From contig WQXS01000007.1 of assembly GCA_009784725.1 (NCBI GenBank), forward strand, positions 21,177 through 85,176: a stretch of DNA of 64,000 bases. The letters run 5' to 3'. Numbering within the stretch: position 1 is the stretch's first letter; every line of letters starts with the position of its first letter. Below, one piece after another: positions 46,853 through 55,375 of the stretch. The stretch is from Oscillospiraceae bacterium. Lineage in GTDB: Bacteria; Bacillota; Clostridia; Oscillospirales; Oscillospiraceae. Below the pieces are notes generated by a model. That model saw only the letters and a list, made by a program, of their open reading frames with translations, had not been told where the DNA came from and made no database searches. Made by a program: the position numbers and the translations under genes.

Positions 46853-47410
46853 ATGGAATATATTGTAACATATAAGGGTGAGCAATTTACGCCGCTTGCT
46901 CCTGACATAAATCAGATTCATATTGAGGATATTGCTCACTCTTTATCACTGCTTTGCCGTGCAAACGGTCATATTGACTACTTTTTTTCTGTAGCCCAGC
47001 ACTCAATAAACTGTGCAGTTGAAGCAAAAGCACGCGGTTTTACAGCAAGAGTGCAGCTTGCTTGTCTTATACACGATGCAAGCGAGGCATATATATCGGA
47101 TGTAACACGTCCTGTAAAATACTATTTAAACGAGTACAAGGAAATAGAAAGCCGTTTACAAAATGTCATCTATACAAAATACTTAGGTTCGCCATTACCG
47201 GAAGATGATTATTCCTTAATGAACCAAATTGATAACGACATGCTAATAAACGAGCTCAGTACATTAATGTCCGGAAAAAAGATATTTGAAAGCATACCTG
47301 AATTAAAAAGCACACCATCATATAAAAACCGCATTCAATCGGAAACAGAAGCAGAGTTCCTGAAAATTTACTACGGCATCCTGCACGCCGGCATAATACA
47401 AGGCAAGTAA
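46853..47410 (+). CDS. HD-domain phosphohydrolase
   Basis: A 185-residue cytoplasmic protein. The HD metal site is visible as H50 (SVAQHS) and H74-D75 (CLIHDASEAYISDV), with a downstream Asp in NQIDNDML. The N-terminal pattern GEQFTPLAPDINQIHIEDIAHSLS resembles the phosphohydrolases of the YfbR/YfdR sort common in phages and bacteria, which act on nucleotides; the substrate here is unknown. I chose ATG 46853, two bases after the arabinofuranosidase stop; an in-frame ATG at 46820 lies inside that gene and is not needed. The ribosome binding site is weak, so translation may be coupled to the gene upstream. Confidence 0.72.
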   Translation: MEYIVTYKGEQFTPLAPDINQIHIEDIAHSLSLLCRANGHIDYFFSVAQHSINCAVEAKARGFTARVQLACLIHDASEAYISDVTRPVKYYLNEYKEIESRLQNVIYTKYLGSPLPEDDYSLMNQIDNDMLINELSTLMSGKKIFESIPELKSTPSYKNRIQSETEAEFLKIYYGILHAGIIQGK

Positions 47411-47443
47411 CAATTATATAGTTTAAACTTAATAAAACAGTTG

Positions 47444-47471
47444 TTGACAATATATATTAATACTGTATAAT
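47444..47471 (+). promoter_or_regulatory. SigA-type promoter for the Xer-type recombinase
   Basis: TTGACA (47444-47449) and TATAAT (47466-47471) are both perfect, separated by 16 bases. Transcription would start near 47478, so the dif-like site and the REP-like repeat fall within the roughly 160-base leader of the recombinase mRNA. Confidence 0.8.
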
Positions 47472-47490
47472 ATGTTTTAGGCTCCCCTGC

Positions 47491-47518
47491 ATTGAACAAA
47501 ATCTTTATTATGTTCAAT
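47491..47518. other. dif-like Xer recombination site
   Basis: A 28-bp site of the 11-6-11 form used by Xer recombinases. The left arm is ATTGAACAAAA (47491-47501), the centre TCTTTA (47502-47507) and the right arm TTATGTTCAAT (47508-47518). The arms are inverted copies with one mismatch. The right arm differs by one base from TTATGTTAAAT, the XerD-side arm of the Escherichia coli dif site. The site lies about 120 bases upstream of a Xer-type gene, and about 1.1 kb from the point where gene orientation converges. The same bases also form an RNA hairpin (9-10 bp stem, 12-base loop), so a leader regulatory role is the main alternative. Confidence 0.6.
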
Positions 47519-47551
47519 GTCGTGTAAGCGGTTCTGCGATGTTTATAAATT

Positions 47552-47599
47552 ACCGGAAACCCCTACCTCCGTCATTGCGAGCGAATGAAGCAATCCGGT
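47552..47599. repeat. REP-like element containing the GTCATTGCGAGC motif
   Basis: The stretch 47570-47595 reads CGTCATTGCGAGCGAA then TGAAGCAATC. I recognise this as a variant of a REP-like intergenic sequence seen in many copies in unrelated bacterial genomes. ATTGC (47574-47578) pairs with GCAAT (47590-47594), and ACCGG (47552-47556) pairs with CCGGT (47595-47599), giving a nested palindrome. Only one copy is in this window. Confidence 0.65.
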
Positions 47600-47636
47600 C
47601 CCCTAAAAAAAATATGTTTTATGATAGGAGTTTTAT

Positions 47637-48650
47637 ATGGATTATAGGACTGAGTCCCCTGAGATATTAAGAGAGTTTCTTTTTTATCACGAAACAATAA
47701 AGGGTCATTCAAGGAAAACAGTTGATGAATATTTTCTTGACTTGCGGGCTTTCTTTAGATTTCTGAAAATTCACAAAGGACTTGTTCCTCGTGATACAGC
47801 TTTTGAAGAAATTTCAATAATGGATATTGATAAGAAGTTTTTAGAGTCAGTGACATTAACAGATGTGTATGAATATCTGGTATTTCTTTCCCGTGACAGA
47901 CCTACACAGCATAACAGCAGAAATACTGATTATGGCTTAAGCTCAACAAGCCGTGCAAGAAAGACATCCACCATACGTTCATATTTTAAATACTTAACTC
48001 TAAAGTCTACTCATAACAGATTATCTGTTAATCCCGTAGCGGAGCTTGATGCACCGAAAATAAAAAAGACACTTCCCCGTTATCTCAGTCTTGATGAAAG
48101 CACAAAGCTTCTCGATAACGTTGACGGCATGTACAGAGAACGTGACTTTTGTATTCTAACATTATTTTTAAACTGCGGACTTCGGATATCCGAGCTAGCG
48201 GGCTTGGATTTAAGTGATATTGGTGAAGATTCCATTCGTGTGCTTGGCAAAGGCAATAAAGAGCGTGTTGTATATTTGAATGATGCATGTGTAGACGCCA
48301 TAAACGCTTATCTTCAAATCAGAAAACAAAACGCAGCTTTGTCTGAAAGGGCTTTATTTCTTACAAGCAGGAGGACGAGGATAAGTACTTCCACTATTCA
48401 TTATCTTGTAAAGAAGCATCTTTCGGCTGCAGGGCTTGACAGCAGCAAGTATTCCTCGCATAAGCTGCGTCATACCGCTGCTACGCTTATGTTAAAGAGC
48501 GGTGTTGATGTCAGAACGCTGCAGGAGCTATTAGGTCATGAGCATCTGAACACTACGCAGATTTATACACATGTTGAAAACAGCAGCCTTCGGGATGCTG
48601 CAATGCGCTCTCCCCTTTCGGGATACAAAAAGAACAAAAAGCAGGACTAA
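47637..48650 (+). CDS. Xer-type tyrosine recombinase
   Basis: A 337-residue site-specific recombinase of the XerC/XerD group. An N-terminal SAM-like DNA-binding domain (about 8-125) is followed by the catalytic domain with R183 (GLRISEL), a lysine in GKGNKERVVY near 205-208, H275 and R278 (SSHKLRHTAAT), H301 (LLGHEHLNT) and the nucleophile Y310 (IYTHV). It is somewhat longer than the usual 295-300 residues. AGGAG lies before ATG 47637. A dif-like site sits in its leader, recalling the Streptococcus xerS/difSL arrangement. Whether it is the chromosome dimer resolvase or an element-borne integrase is not certain; no other mobile genes are nearby, favouring the former. Its stop overlaps that of the convergent carboxypeptidase gene by four bases. 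Confidence 0.9.
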   Translation: MDYRTESPEILREFLFYHETIKGHSRKTVDEYFLDLRAFFRFLKIHKGLVPRDTAFEEISIMDIDKKFLESVTLTDVYEYLVFLSRDRPTQHNSRNTDYGLSSTSRARKTSTIRSYFKYLTLKSTHNRLSVNPVAELDAPKIKKTLPRYLSLDESTKLLDNVDGMYRERDFCILTLFLNCGLRISELAGLDLSDIGEDSIRVLGKGNKERVVYLNDACVDAINAYLQIRKQNAALSERALFLTSRRTRISTSTIHYLVKKHLSAAGLDSSKYSSHKLRHTAATLMLKSGVDVRTLQELLGHEHLNTTQIYTHVENSSLRDAAMRSPLSGYKKNKKQD

Positions 48651-49687
48651 TCATTTCTTTCCGTTTCATTTAAAATGACTGCAAGGTCACGGATGTCAAT
48701 ATACTGCGCTTCATATATATTTTTATATAATGAAATAGGTACAAGCGGTGTTCCGGACGTGTGAAAAATATCCAATGAGTTAATAATCGAATTTCGAAAA
48801 TGCCCGGCTATTGTAATATTATAGTATGAAAAACCGTAATCGAGCAAAACAACCGTATCGGGAAACCGTGAACCCTGTACCGAACCCATTGTCACTGTTA
48901 TAAGCCTGCGCCCGTTTATCTCTGCAGTGGATGTAAAACACCACCCTGCAGGTCTTGTATACCCTGTTTTAAACCCGTCAACACCATCATAGGTGCTAAG
49001 CAAAGGATTTGTGCTTGCATACTCTCTTTCGTCAAATAAAACGCTTTTTTGAGATGTGATTTCAAGAATTTCGGGATGTTCTTTTATAAAGCTTCTCGTA
49101 AGCTCTGCCATACCGCTTGCAGAAATTCTGTTATCTGGCGAACCTCCCCAGCTGTCATGAAACAGAGCGGCAATCCCAAGCTGCTCTGCTTTTTCATTCA
49201 TTTTATCAACCAACGCCTCTTCACTTCCGAATAATCCCTCACCAAGTGAAATCGTTGCGGCACTGGCAGACCTTACAATTACAACATCAAGAAGCTCCCT
49301 GACTGTGTAGCTTGAACCCATTGGCATCGGAACATTTGAATAAGCTCTTACATATGAAAATCTGCTTGCTTCTTCAGTAATTTCAAGCATTGTATCAAAG
49401 CCGGCAAACCCGTCTCTTATTGCATCAAAAACCACATATGCAGCTGCCATTTTTGTCATACTTGCAGGAACTCTCTGCTCGGATGCATTGAACTCATATA
49501 CAACCAACCCCGTAGCAAAATCTATAATTACGGCAGCCTGAGAAGTGATTGGAATTCCGTCAAGCAGTACCTCATACTCATCACTGTTTAAATCATCAGG
49601 AGATGCGCTTATTTTCATCGCTGTAACATTTGAAAGTAATAAAATTACCAATATAACTGTTAACGATTTAATAAAAATCTGCTTCAC
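48647..49687 (-). CDS. D-alanyl-D-alanine carboxypeptidase (PBP5/DacF type) with altered SxN motif
   Basis: A 346-residue S11-family penicillin-binding protein with signal peptide (about 1-28). The active-site motif SxxK is S76-K79 (ASMTKM) and KTG is at 240-242 (DGFKTGYTRPAG). The second motif, normally SGN in the context SGNDA, here reads S140-A141-S142 (RSASAATISLGE), so the conserved Asn is Ser. A C-terminal beta domain (about 265-346) is present. It probably trims pentapeptides in peptidoglycan, but the motif change may alter activity. The gene is the last of the minus-strand run, 7 bases after rsgA. Confidence 0.87.
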   Translation of the reverse strand: MKQIFIKSLTVILVILLLSNVTAMKISASPDDLNSDEYEVLLDGIPITSQAAVIIDFATGLVVYEFNASEQRVPASMTKMAAAYVVFDAIRDGFAGFDTMLEITEEASRFSYVRAYSNVPMPMGSSYTVRELLDVVIVRSASAATISLGEGLFGSEEALVDKMNEKAEQLGIAALFHDSWGGSPDNRISASGMAELTRSFIKEHPEILEITSQKSVLFDEREYASTNPLLSTYDGVDGFKTGYTRPAGWCFTSTAEINGRRLITVTMGSVQGSRFPDTVVLLDYGFSYYNITIAGHFRNSIINSLDIFHTSGTPLVPISLYKNIYEAQYIDIRDLAVILNETERND

Positions 49688-49694
49688 TTTTCAA

Positions 49695-50576
49695 CTAATC
49701 CCTTCCGGTATCCCATTTATTAAACTCCAATGCCTGTTTATATAACCTTACATAACTGTCATGTCTTGTTTTTTGTATTGCACCCTCTGCAAGAGCGGCA
49801 AGTATAGCGCAGTCAGGCTCTTTAATATGAGCGCAGTCATCAAAACGGCAGCTACTTATATAATCATTAAATTCGGGAAACAAAAACTGTAATTTTTCCT
49901 TATCTGCAATATGTCCTGTATCAAAAGCGGAAAATCCGGGTGTATCTGCAACCAAAGCACCGCACCTCAAAAAGTATAACTCAACATGACGTGTAGTATG
50001 CCGTCCCCTGCCGAGTTTTTTGCTGATATCACCTACGGATATCTTAAAGTTCGGCTCTATTGCGTTTAAAATACTCGACTTCCCTACTCCGGAGTTTCCC
50101 GTAAAAGCACATGTCGAACCGCTTATAGCTTTAGAAAGACGGCCAATACCCTCCCCTGTTGCTGCGCTTGTTCTTACTGTCGTATAACCGGTTTTCGAAT
50201 ATATATCAAATAAACGCTCTGCCGTATCAAGGTCTGTTTTATTAATGCAGATAATAGGCTCACAGCTGCTGCTCTCTGCAATAACCGTCATTTTATCAAT
50301 AAGAAATGTATCGGTGACAGGAATGGCTTCCGAGGTTATAATCACCATTTTGTCGATATTTGCAAGCGGAGGGCGTATAAAGGAATTTTTTCGGGGTAAA
50401 ATTACGTTTAAAATCCCCTTACCCGGCTCGGTTGAGGTATATTTTACATGGTCGCCTACAAGCGGGCTTTGTTTATCCAAGCGGAAACGGCCTCGTGCTC
50501 TGCATTCGGCCGTCCCTTCCGGGGATTTTACATAGTAAAATCCGCTCATTGCTTTATAGATAGTTCCTTCGCGCAT
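49695..50576 (-). CDS. rsgA: Ribosome small-subunit GTPase RsgA
   Basis: A 293-residue circularly permuted GTPase for late 30S subunit maturation. The N-terminal OB fold (about 1-68) is followed by the G domain with motifs in permuted order: G4 NKTD (112-115), G1 GNSGVGKS (160-167), G3 DTPGF near 208. The C-terminal zinc-binding region has CRFDDCAHIKEPDC. It starts 6 bases after prkC, as in many Firmicutes. In this operon RsgA is a known type of PrkC substrate in relatives. Confidence 0.95.
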   Translation of the reverse strand: MREGTIYKAMSGFYYVKSPEGTAECRARGRFRLDKQSPLVGDHVKYTSTEPGKGILNVILPRKNSFIRPPLANIDKMVIITSEAIPVTDTFLIDKMTVIAESSSCEPIICINKTDLDTAERLFDIYSKTGYTTVRTSAATGEGIGRLSKAISGSTCAFTGNSGVGKSSILNAIEPNFKISVGDISKKLGRGRHTTRHVELYFLRCGALVADTPGFSAFDTGHIADKEKLQFLFPEFNDYISSCRFDDCAHIKEPDCAILAALAEGAIQKTRHDSYVRLYKQALEFNKWDTGRD

Positions 50577-50582
50577 ATCACG

Positions 50583-52622
50583 TTACCCTTGAGGCAGTGC
50601 TTCAAATACGGCTGTTACATTTACGGGGCTTGCGGGCATTGTAAATGCTGCAGTTGTTGAGGTTGCCGAGCCCGCTGTGAAATCTACCGCAGGTGAAATT
50701 ATCCATTCTTTAAACTGCTGTCCGGCAGGTGCTGCATTTGCTATAATCTGCACGTTTACACCCTCAAAGAAGCTTCCGCTGCCCGAGCCGTTGACTACTG
50801 TAACAGTATAATTCGGCGTTGGCGTCGGGGTTGGTGTTTCCGGCGGCGGTGTTGCCGCAGGACCTGTTGAAACGCTGATTCTAATTGTGGAACCCGGCTG
50901 TACAAGCTCTCCGGCGTTTGCAACATGAAATACTGTTCCCGCAGGTGTATTATCTTCAAATGTTGAAGCATCAACTATTAAATCAAGGTCTCTTAAAATC
51001 GATTCTACAGCAGCCTGTGTTCTGCCTTCAAGATCGGTCGGAACTCTGACGGGTGCTCTGTCGGGACCAAGGCTGTACATAACCTGAACGCTGTTACCTC
51101 TTGCAATATTTGCTCCGGCTCTCGGAGTAGTCTCAACAACAACATCCTTATCCTGGTCGCTTTCAACCGGAACCATTTCAATATCAAGCTCGAGACGTAA
51201 GCTCTCAAGCTTATTTCTTGCTTCTATCCGGTGCAATCCAACGAGCTGCGGCATTTCAACAGGAGGAGTTCCGCCCGATGAAACATCAAGCCTTATTCTG
51301 ATTCTGTTTCCCTCCATGGGAGCTCTATGCATTGTTCCTGCATCGGGAGATTGCGATATAACAACGCCTTCATCAACGTCATCATTGGCTATAAAGGTCG
51401 GAATGAAATCAAATAATGCCGAATAGTCATCATCATTTGCCAAATCCTCATATTTTCTGCCTTCGAATCTGGGAATCGGGATTTCCTCATCCGACGGACT
51501 GAACCAGGTATTCATCGGCGGGAGTATAAATACAGCAAGCAGTACGACCAGAAATAAAACAACTGCAAAAATCCCGACGAGTGTTGCGGTATTGCTTGAT
51601 TTTCTCTTCGAATCTCTGTATTCGTTTGCCGTCATTTCGGGCTTTGCACGACCGGGACCTTGAGGCATCGGCCTGTTTGCCGGTCTGGCGAGCGGCTCTC
51701 TCGGAATTACCCTTGTTTCATAAGGAGCGCCTAAATCGGCAGATTGTCTTTCTGCGGGATTTGATATAGTATAATTAAATACGATTCCCGGATGCTTGCG
51801 GAACTCTTCGAGATCATTTAACATTTCATCCGCTGTTGTAAAACGTATGTTGACATCGGGTTCCATTGCATGCATTGTAATTTCTTCGAGCCCGAGGGGA
51901 ATATCGGGATTAATATCTCTCGGTGAAAGCGGGATTGCACTTATATGCTGTATCGCTACGGAAACAGCAGATTCTCCGACAAACGGAAGGCGGCTTGTCA
52001 GCATTTCATACATGACAACACCAACGGAGTATATATCGGAACGGGCATCGATTTGTCCGCCTTTTGCCTGCTCGGGAGATATGTAATGAACGGAGCCGAG
52101 AGCTTCTTGTGTCAGTGTATTTTGAACGGATAAAAGACGTGCAATGCCGAAGTCTGCAACCTTGACGCTTCCGTCTTTGAGAATCATTATGTTGTGAGGT
52201 TTAATATCACGGTGGATTATTCCTCTCGAATGCGCATGTGCAAGGGCTTTTGTGATTTGTGTCGCAAAGTGAAGAGCTTCCTTCCAGTTTAAAAGACCTT
52301 TTCTGTTGATATATTGCTTTAATGTAATGCCTTCTATGAGTTCCATTACGATATATTCGGTATTTCCGCTTCTGCTTACATCATAAACACCGACTATATT
52401 CGGATGCGACAGCATTGCGACAGCTTGTGATTCCGTGTAGAAACGGCGCTGGAATTCCTCGTCGTTTGCTAAATCTTCTTTTAGTATTTTTATAGCAACA
52501 AGACGATTGAGCCGATGACATAACGCCTTATAAACATATGCCATACCGCCTATACCGATAAGCTCTAAAATCTCATACCGGTTGTCAAGTATTCTCCCTA
52601 AGTATTTATCGTTGTTATCCAT
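50583..52622 (-). CDS. prkC: PASTA-domain Ser/Thr kinase PrkC with C-terminal InlB-like B-repeat domain
   Basis: A 679-residue membrane kinase. The Hanks-type kinase domain spans about 14-275: GIGGMAYVY (23-31), K44, HRDIKPHN (137-144) and DFG (157-159). A single transmembrane helix lies at about 346-369. Three extracellular PASTA repeats follow at about 381-447, 455-519 and 523-588, sensing peptidoglycan fragments in the family. After a Pro/Thr linker (589-604) the last 75 residues (YTVTVVNGSGSGSFFEGVNV ... FTMPASPVNVTAVF) match the divergent InlB B-repeat type, an unusual addition for PrkC. It lies between prpC and rsgA in the standard order. Confidence 0.95.
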   Translation of the reverse strand: MDNNDKYLGRILDNRYEILELIGIGGMAYVYKALCHRLNRLVAIKILKEDLANDEEFQRRFYTESQAVAMLSHPNIVGVYDVSRSGNTEYIVMELIEGITLKQYINRKGLLNWKEALHFATQITKALAHAHSRGIIHRDIKPHNIMILKDGSVKVADFGIARLLSVQNTLTQEALGSVHYISPEQAKGGQIDARSDIYSVGVVMYEMLTSRLPFVGESAVSVAIQHISAIPLSPRDINPDIPLGLEEITMHAMEPDVNIRFTTADEMLNDLEEFRKHPGIVFNYTISNPAERQSADLGAPYETRVIPREPLARPANRPMPQGPGRAKPEMTANEYRDSKRKSSNTATLVGIFAVVLFLVVLLAVFILPPMNTWFSPSDEEIPIPRFEGRKYEDLANDDDYSALFDFIPTFIANDDVDEGVVISQSPDAGTMHRAPMEGNRIRIRLDVSSGGTPPVEMPQLVGLHRIEARNKLESLRLELDIEMVPVESDQDKDVVVETTPRAGANIARGNSVQVMYSLGPDRAPVRVPTDLEGRTQAAVESILRDLDLIVDASTFEDNTPAGTVFHVANAGELVQPGSTIRISVSTGPAATPPPETPTPTPTPNYTVTVVNGSGSGSFFEGVNVQIIANAAPAGQQFKEWIISPAVDFTAGSATSTTAAFTMPASPVNVTAVFEALPQG

Positions 52623-52632
52623 ACTCGCTCCC

Positions 52633-53376
52633 CTACTTTTTTAGTATTACAACTGTAACGTTATCGGGTGCACCTCTTTCGAGGGCTTTATCAACAAGGT
52701 CTTCGCAAGATTCGCGTACCGTTGCACCGCTCTGCAGCTGCGTTTGAATTTCATTATCCATAACCACATTTGTCAGCCCGTCGGAACATAAAATTATAGT
52801 ATCGCCGATGTTCATTTTTATAAAGAAAATATCTGGCGGTTCATAAACCCCTGTTCCGAGTGCTCGTGTAATTAAATTCCTGCTCGGATGTCTTCTGGCT
52901 TCAACACGTGTGATTTCGCCTCTTTCAATCATGTCTTCAACTACGGAATGATCTCTTGTTATCTGTACAATATTATCTTCCGTGACATGATACAGTCTGC
53001 TGTCACCTACATTTGCAACAACCTCACCGTGAGTTGTGGATATTGCAGCGGTAAGTGTTGTTCCCATACCTGCAAACTCTTCGTCTTCTAAGCTTTTTTC
53101 AAAAACCTCGGTGTTTGCCGCAAGAACAGCATTTGTCATCATAACAGCAATATCACTTTGGCTGTAATCATCGGCGAGGGATTCTATTTCTTCTTTTATG
53201 TATCGCATAAATGCATCGGCGGCAAGCTCGCTTGCAATATTGCCGGCATTTGCGCCGCCCATTCCATCACAAACAACAAGAACTGCAATGTTCTTGTCAT
53301 CATTTGATAACATTTGAAAAACATCCTGATTATGTTTTCTTACTTTTCCGCTGTCTGTAATGCCCCATAAATCCAT
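52633..53376 (-). CDS. prpC: PP2C-family Ser/Thr phosphatase PrpC
   Basis: A 247-residue metal-dependent phosphatase that reverses PrkC phosphorylation. It shows the motifs GITDSGKVRKHNQD, VVCDGMGGANAG, NVGDSRLY, TRDHS, and LCSDGLTNVV with a C-terminal APDNVTVVIL. The metal-binding aspartates D35 region, DG and D near the C terminus are in place. It starts 7 bases after rlmN and is followed by prkC after 10 bases. Confidence 0.95.
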   Translation of the reverse strand: MDLWGITDSGKVRKHNQDVFQMLSNDDKNIAVLVVCDGMGGANAGNIASELAADAFMRYIKEEIESLADDYSQSDIAVMMTNAVLAANTEVFEKSLEDEEFAGMGTTLTAAISTTHGEVVANVGDSRLYHVTEDNIVQITRDHSVVEDMIERGEITRVEARRHPSRNLITRALGTGVYEPPDIFFIKMNIGDTIILCSDGLTNVVMDNEIQTQLQSGATVRESCEDLVDKALERGAPDNVTVVILKK

Positions 53377-53383
53377 GTGTAGT

Positions 53384-54436
53384 TTAGTCCACTTCCTGCA
53401 GTTTGCGGCGGCGCAGTTGACCGCATGCTGCTTCGATATCTGTACCCAAACTGCGGCGTATTGTGCAATTGATGCCGTTTTTGGTCAATATATTTTTAAA
53501 TCTGTATATATCCTTCCCGGAGCCGGGTTTAAATTCGCTGTTTTCTATATTATTCGGAGTAATTAAGTTTACATGACACTGAGTGCCGCGCAGCAGCTCA
53601 CTCAGCTTCGCTGCTTGCTCATTAGAATCGTTGACGCCCGCTATTATTGCGTATTCATAAGTAACACGTCTGCCTGTTTTAGCAAAATATCTGCTTCCTG
53701 CATCAAGAAGTGCTTTAACATCACCCTCCCGGTTAACGGGCATCAGATATGTTCTTGTTTCATCATCGGGGGCATGAAGCGAAATTGCCAACGTCAATTG
53801 TACATCATACTCAGCCATTTTGTCAATATTTTCTATAATCCCGCAAGTAGAAACCGTTATATTACGGGCACCTATTTTTATACCGCTTTGACTGTTAATT
53901 ATACGTATAAAACGCATTACATTATCAAAATTATTCAGCGGCTCTCCGATGCCCATAAGAACAACATTATTGATTCTTTTCCCGCCCTGCATTAGCGGTG
54001 TTATATCGAGCTGTGTAAAAAGAAGTTGATCGAGCATTTCGGAAGGAGTTAAGTTCCTCTTAAATCCGCCAATAGCGGATGCGCAAAACCTGCAACCCAT
54101 CTTGCAACCCACCTGTGTCGATATACATATTGTGCTGCCGTGCCTGTGCTCCATTAGTACACATTCAACTGCTTCGTCATCCTGCAAACGCCAAAGATAC
54201 TTTGCTGTATTGTCTGTTTTTGAAACCTGCTTTTCGATTAACTCAAGCGAGGATATGTAAAATTCATCCTCCAGCTTACTACGCAGCGCAAGAGAGAGGT
54301 TTTTCATATCCGAAAACGATAATACACCTCTGTGTAATGCAGAAAACACCTGCTCAGCTCTGTACCTTGCTTCGCCGGTTGATTCGAAATATTCCAAAAG
54401 CTCACAAGAGAGCATGGATTTTATGTCCCGTTTCAT
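53384..54436 (-). CDS. rlmN: 23S rRNA (adenine-2503-C2)-methyltransferase RlmN
   Basis: A 350-residue radical SAM enzyme methylating A2503 of 23S rRNA, and A37 of some tRNAs. The iron-sulfur cluster cysteines are C111, C115 and C118 (GCKMGCRFCAS). MGIGEPLNNFDNV and the C-terminal GTDIEAACGQLR, which carries the methyl-bearing Cys, are present. It overlaps fmt by one base. rsmB, which lies between fmt and rlmN in Bacillus, is missing here. Confidence 0.96.
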   Translation of the reverse strand: MKRDIKSMLSCELLEYFESTGEARYRAEQVFSALHRGVLSFSDMKNLSLALRSKLEDEFYISSLELIEKQVSKTDNTAKYLWRLQDDEAVECVLMEHRHGSTICISTQVGCKMGCRFCASAIGGFKRNLTPSEMLDQLLFTQLDITPLMQGGKRINNVVLMGIGEPLNNFDNVMRFIRIINSQSGIKIGARNITVSTCGIIENIDKMAEYDVQLTLAISLHAPDDETRTYLMPVNREGDVKALLDAGSRYFAKTGRRVTYEYAIIAGVNDSNEQAAKLSELLRGTQCHVNLITPNNIENSEFKPGSGKDIYRFKNILTKNGINCTIRRSLGTDIEAACGQLRRRKLQEVD

Positions 54437-55356
54437 TAATTGTCCTTCAGCTGCTTGCGGCCTCTCAGATAATCGGCTGCAAGCATTCTTTTCCCGCCCG
54501 GTGCCTGAATTTCCTTAACTGTTACAATGCCGTCCGTGCAAGCAACTTCAATACCATTTTTCCCTAATGACAATATTGTCCCCGGAGTTTTATCCGGCTT
54601 GATAATCTCTATATCAACCGAAAAAACTTTTAATATATTATCGTCAAGCTGCATCGTCGCAACCGGCCATGGATATAAGCCGCGTACCTGTGCTTTTATG
54701 GCAAGAGCGTTTTTATTCCAGTCTATTGGAGACATTTCCTTGCAAAGCATAGGTGCATACGTTGCAGCTTCGTTTTTTTGTACAGACCTTTTTGCACTGC
54801 CGTCGCTTATCGCAGTCAGTGTTTCACTAAGTAACTGTGCACCTAACCCGCTGAGCCGTATAAATAAATCCTGTGATGTTTCATCTTCGCCTATATCTGT
54901 TTTTTTTATTTTAATGATATCTCCCGTATCTATTTCCTCGGAAATATACTGCGATGTAACACCTGTTTCCTTTTCATCATTCAAAACTGCATGTTGTATA
55001 GGTGCAGCCCCTCTGTATTTCGGTAAAACAGAACCATGAATGTTAATGCAGCCAAGTGGCGGTATAGCAAGTATTTCATTGGGTAATTTTTTGCCGTATG
55101 CAACAACAACAATAATATCGCAGTTTAAACCTTTTATTATATCCGCACTGTCATTGCTTTTAAGGGATACAGGTTGGTAGACAGGCGTATTATTTAAAAG
55201 CGCAAGCTGCTTGACAGGGCTGAAGCTCATCTTCATTCCTCTGTTTTTTGGTTTATCAGCCTGCGTAAAAACCCCGACAACATTTTGTTTATCATTATAT
55301 AATCTTTTAAGTGATTCAGCGGCGAACTCGGGAGTTCCCATGAAAATAATTCTCAT
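54436..55356 (-). CDS. fmt: Methionyl-tRNA formyltransferase
   Basis: A 306-residue enzyme that formylates initiator Met-tRNA using 10-formyl-THF. The start MRIIFMGTPEFAAESL is typical. The catalytic loop INIHGSVLPKYRGAAPIQHAVL includes the conserved Asn, His and SLLPxxRG-type segment, followed by the Asp in EEIDTGDII. The C-terminal tRNA-binding domain spans about 205-306. It is followed by rlmN and preceded by def, the matching deformylase. Confidence 0.96.
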   Translation of the reverse strand: MRIIFMGTPEFAAESLKRLYNDKQNVVGVFTQADKPKNRGMKMSFSPVKQLALLNNTPVYQPVSLKSNDSADIIKGLNCDIIVVVAYGKKLPNEILAIPPLGCINIHGSVLPKYRGAAPIQHAVLNDEKETGVTSQYISEEIDTGDIIKIKKTDIGEDETSQDLFIRLSGLGAQLLSETLTAISDGSAKRSVQKNEAATYAPMLCKEMSPIDWNKNALAIKAQVRGLYPWPVATMQLDDNILKVFSVDIEIIKPDKTPGTILSLGKNGIEVACTDGIVTVKEIQAPGGKRMLAADYLRGRKQLKDN

Positions 55357-55375
55357 AAATGCTTATATCACCCTT

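Noticed and set aside
47474..47636. T-box or riboswitch in the leader of the recombinase gene
   Set aside because: No T-box sequence, no terminator-antiterminator pair with a T run; the features are better explained as a dif-like site and a REP-like repeat.
47637..48650. The tyrosine recombinase as an integrase of a mobile element carrying the island
   Set aside because: It is 13 kb from the island with housekeeping genes between, and no excisionase, relaxase or attachment repeats are visible.
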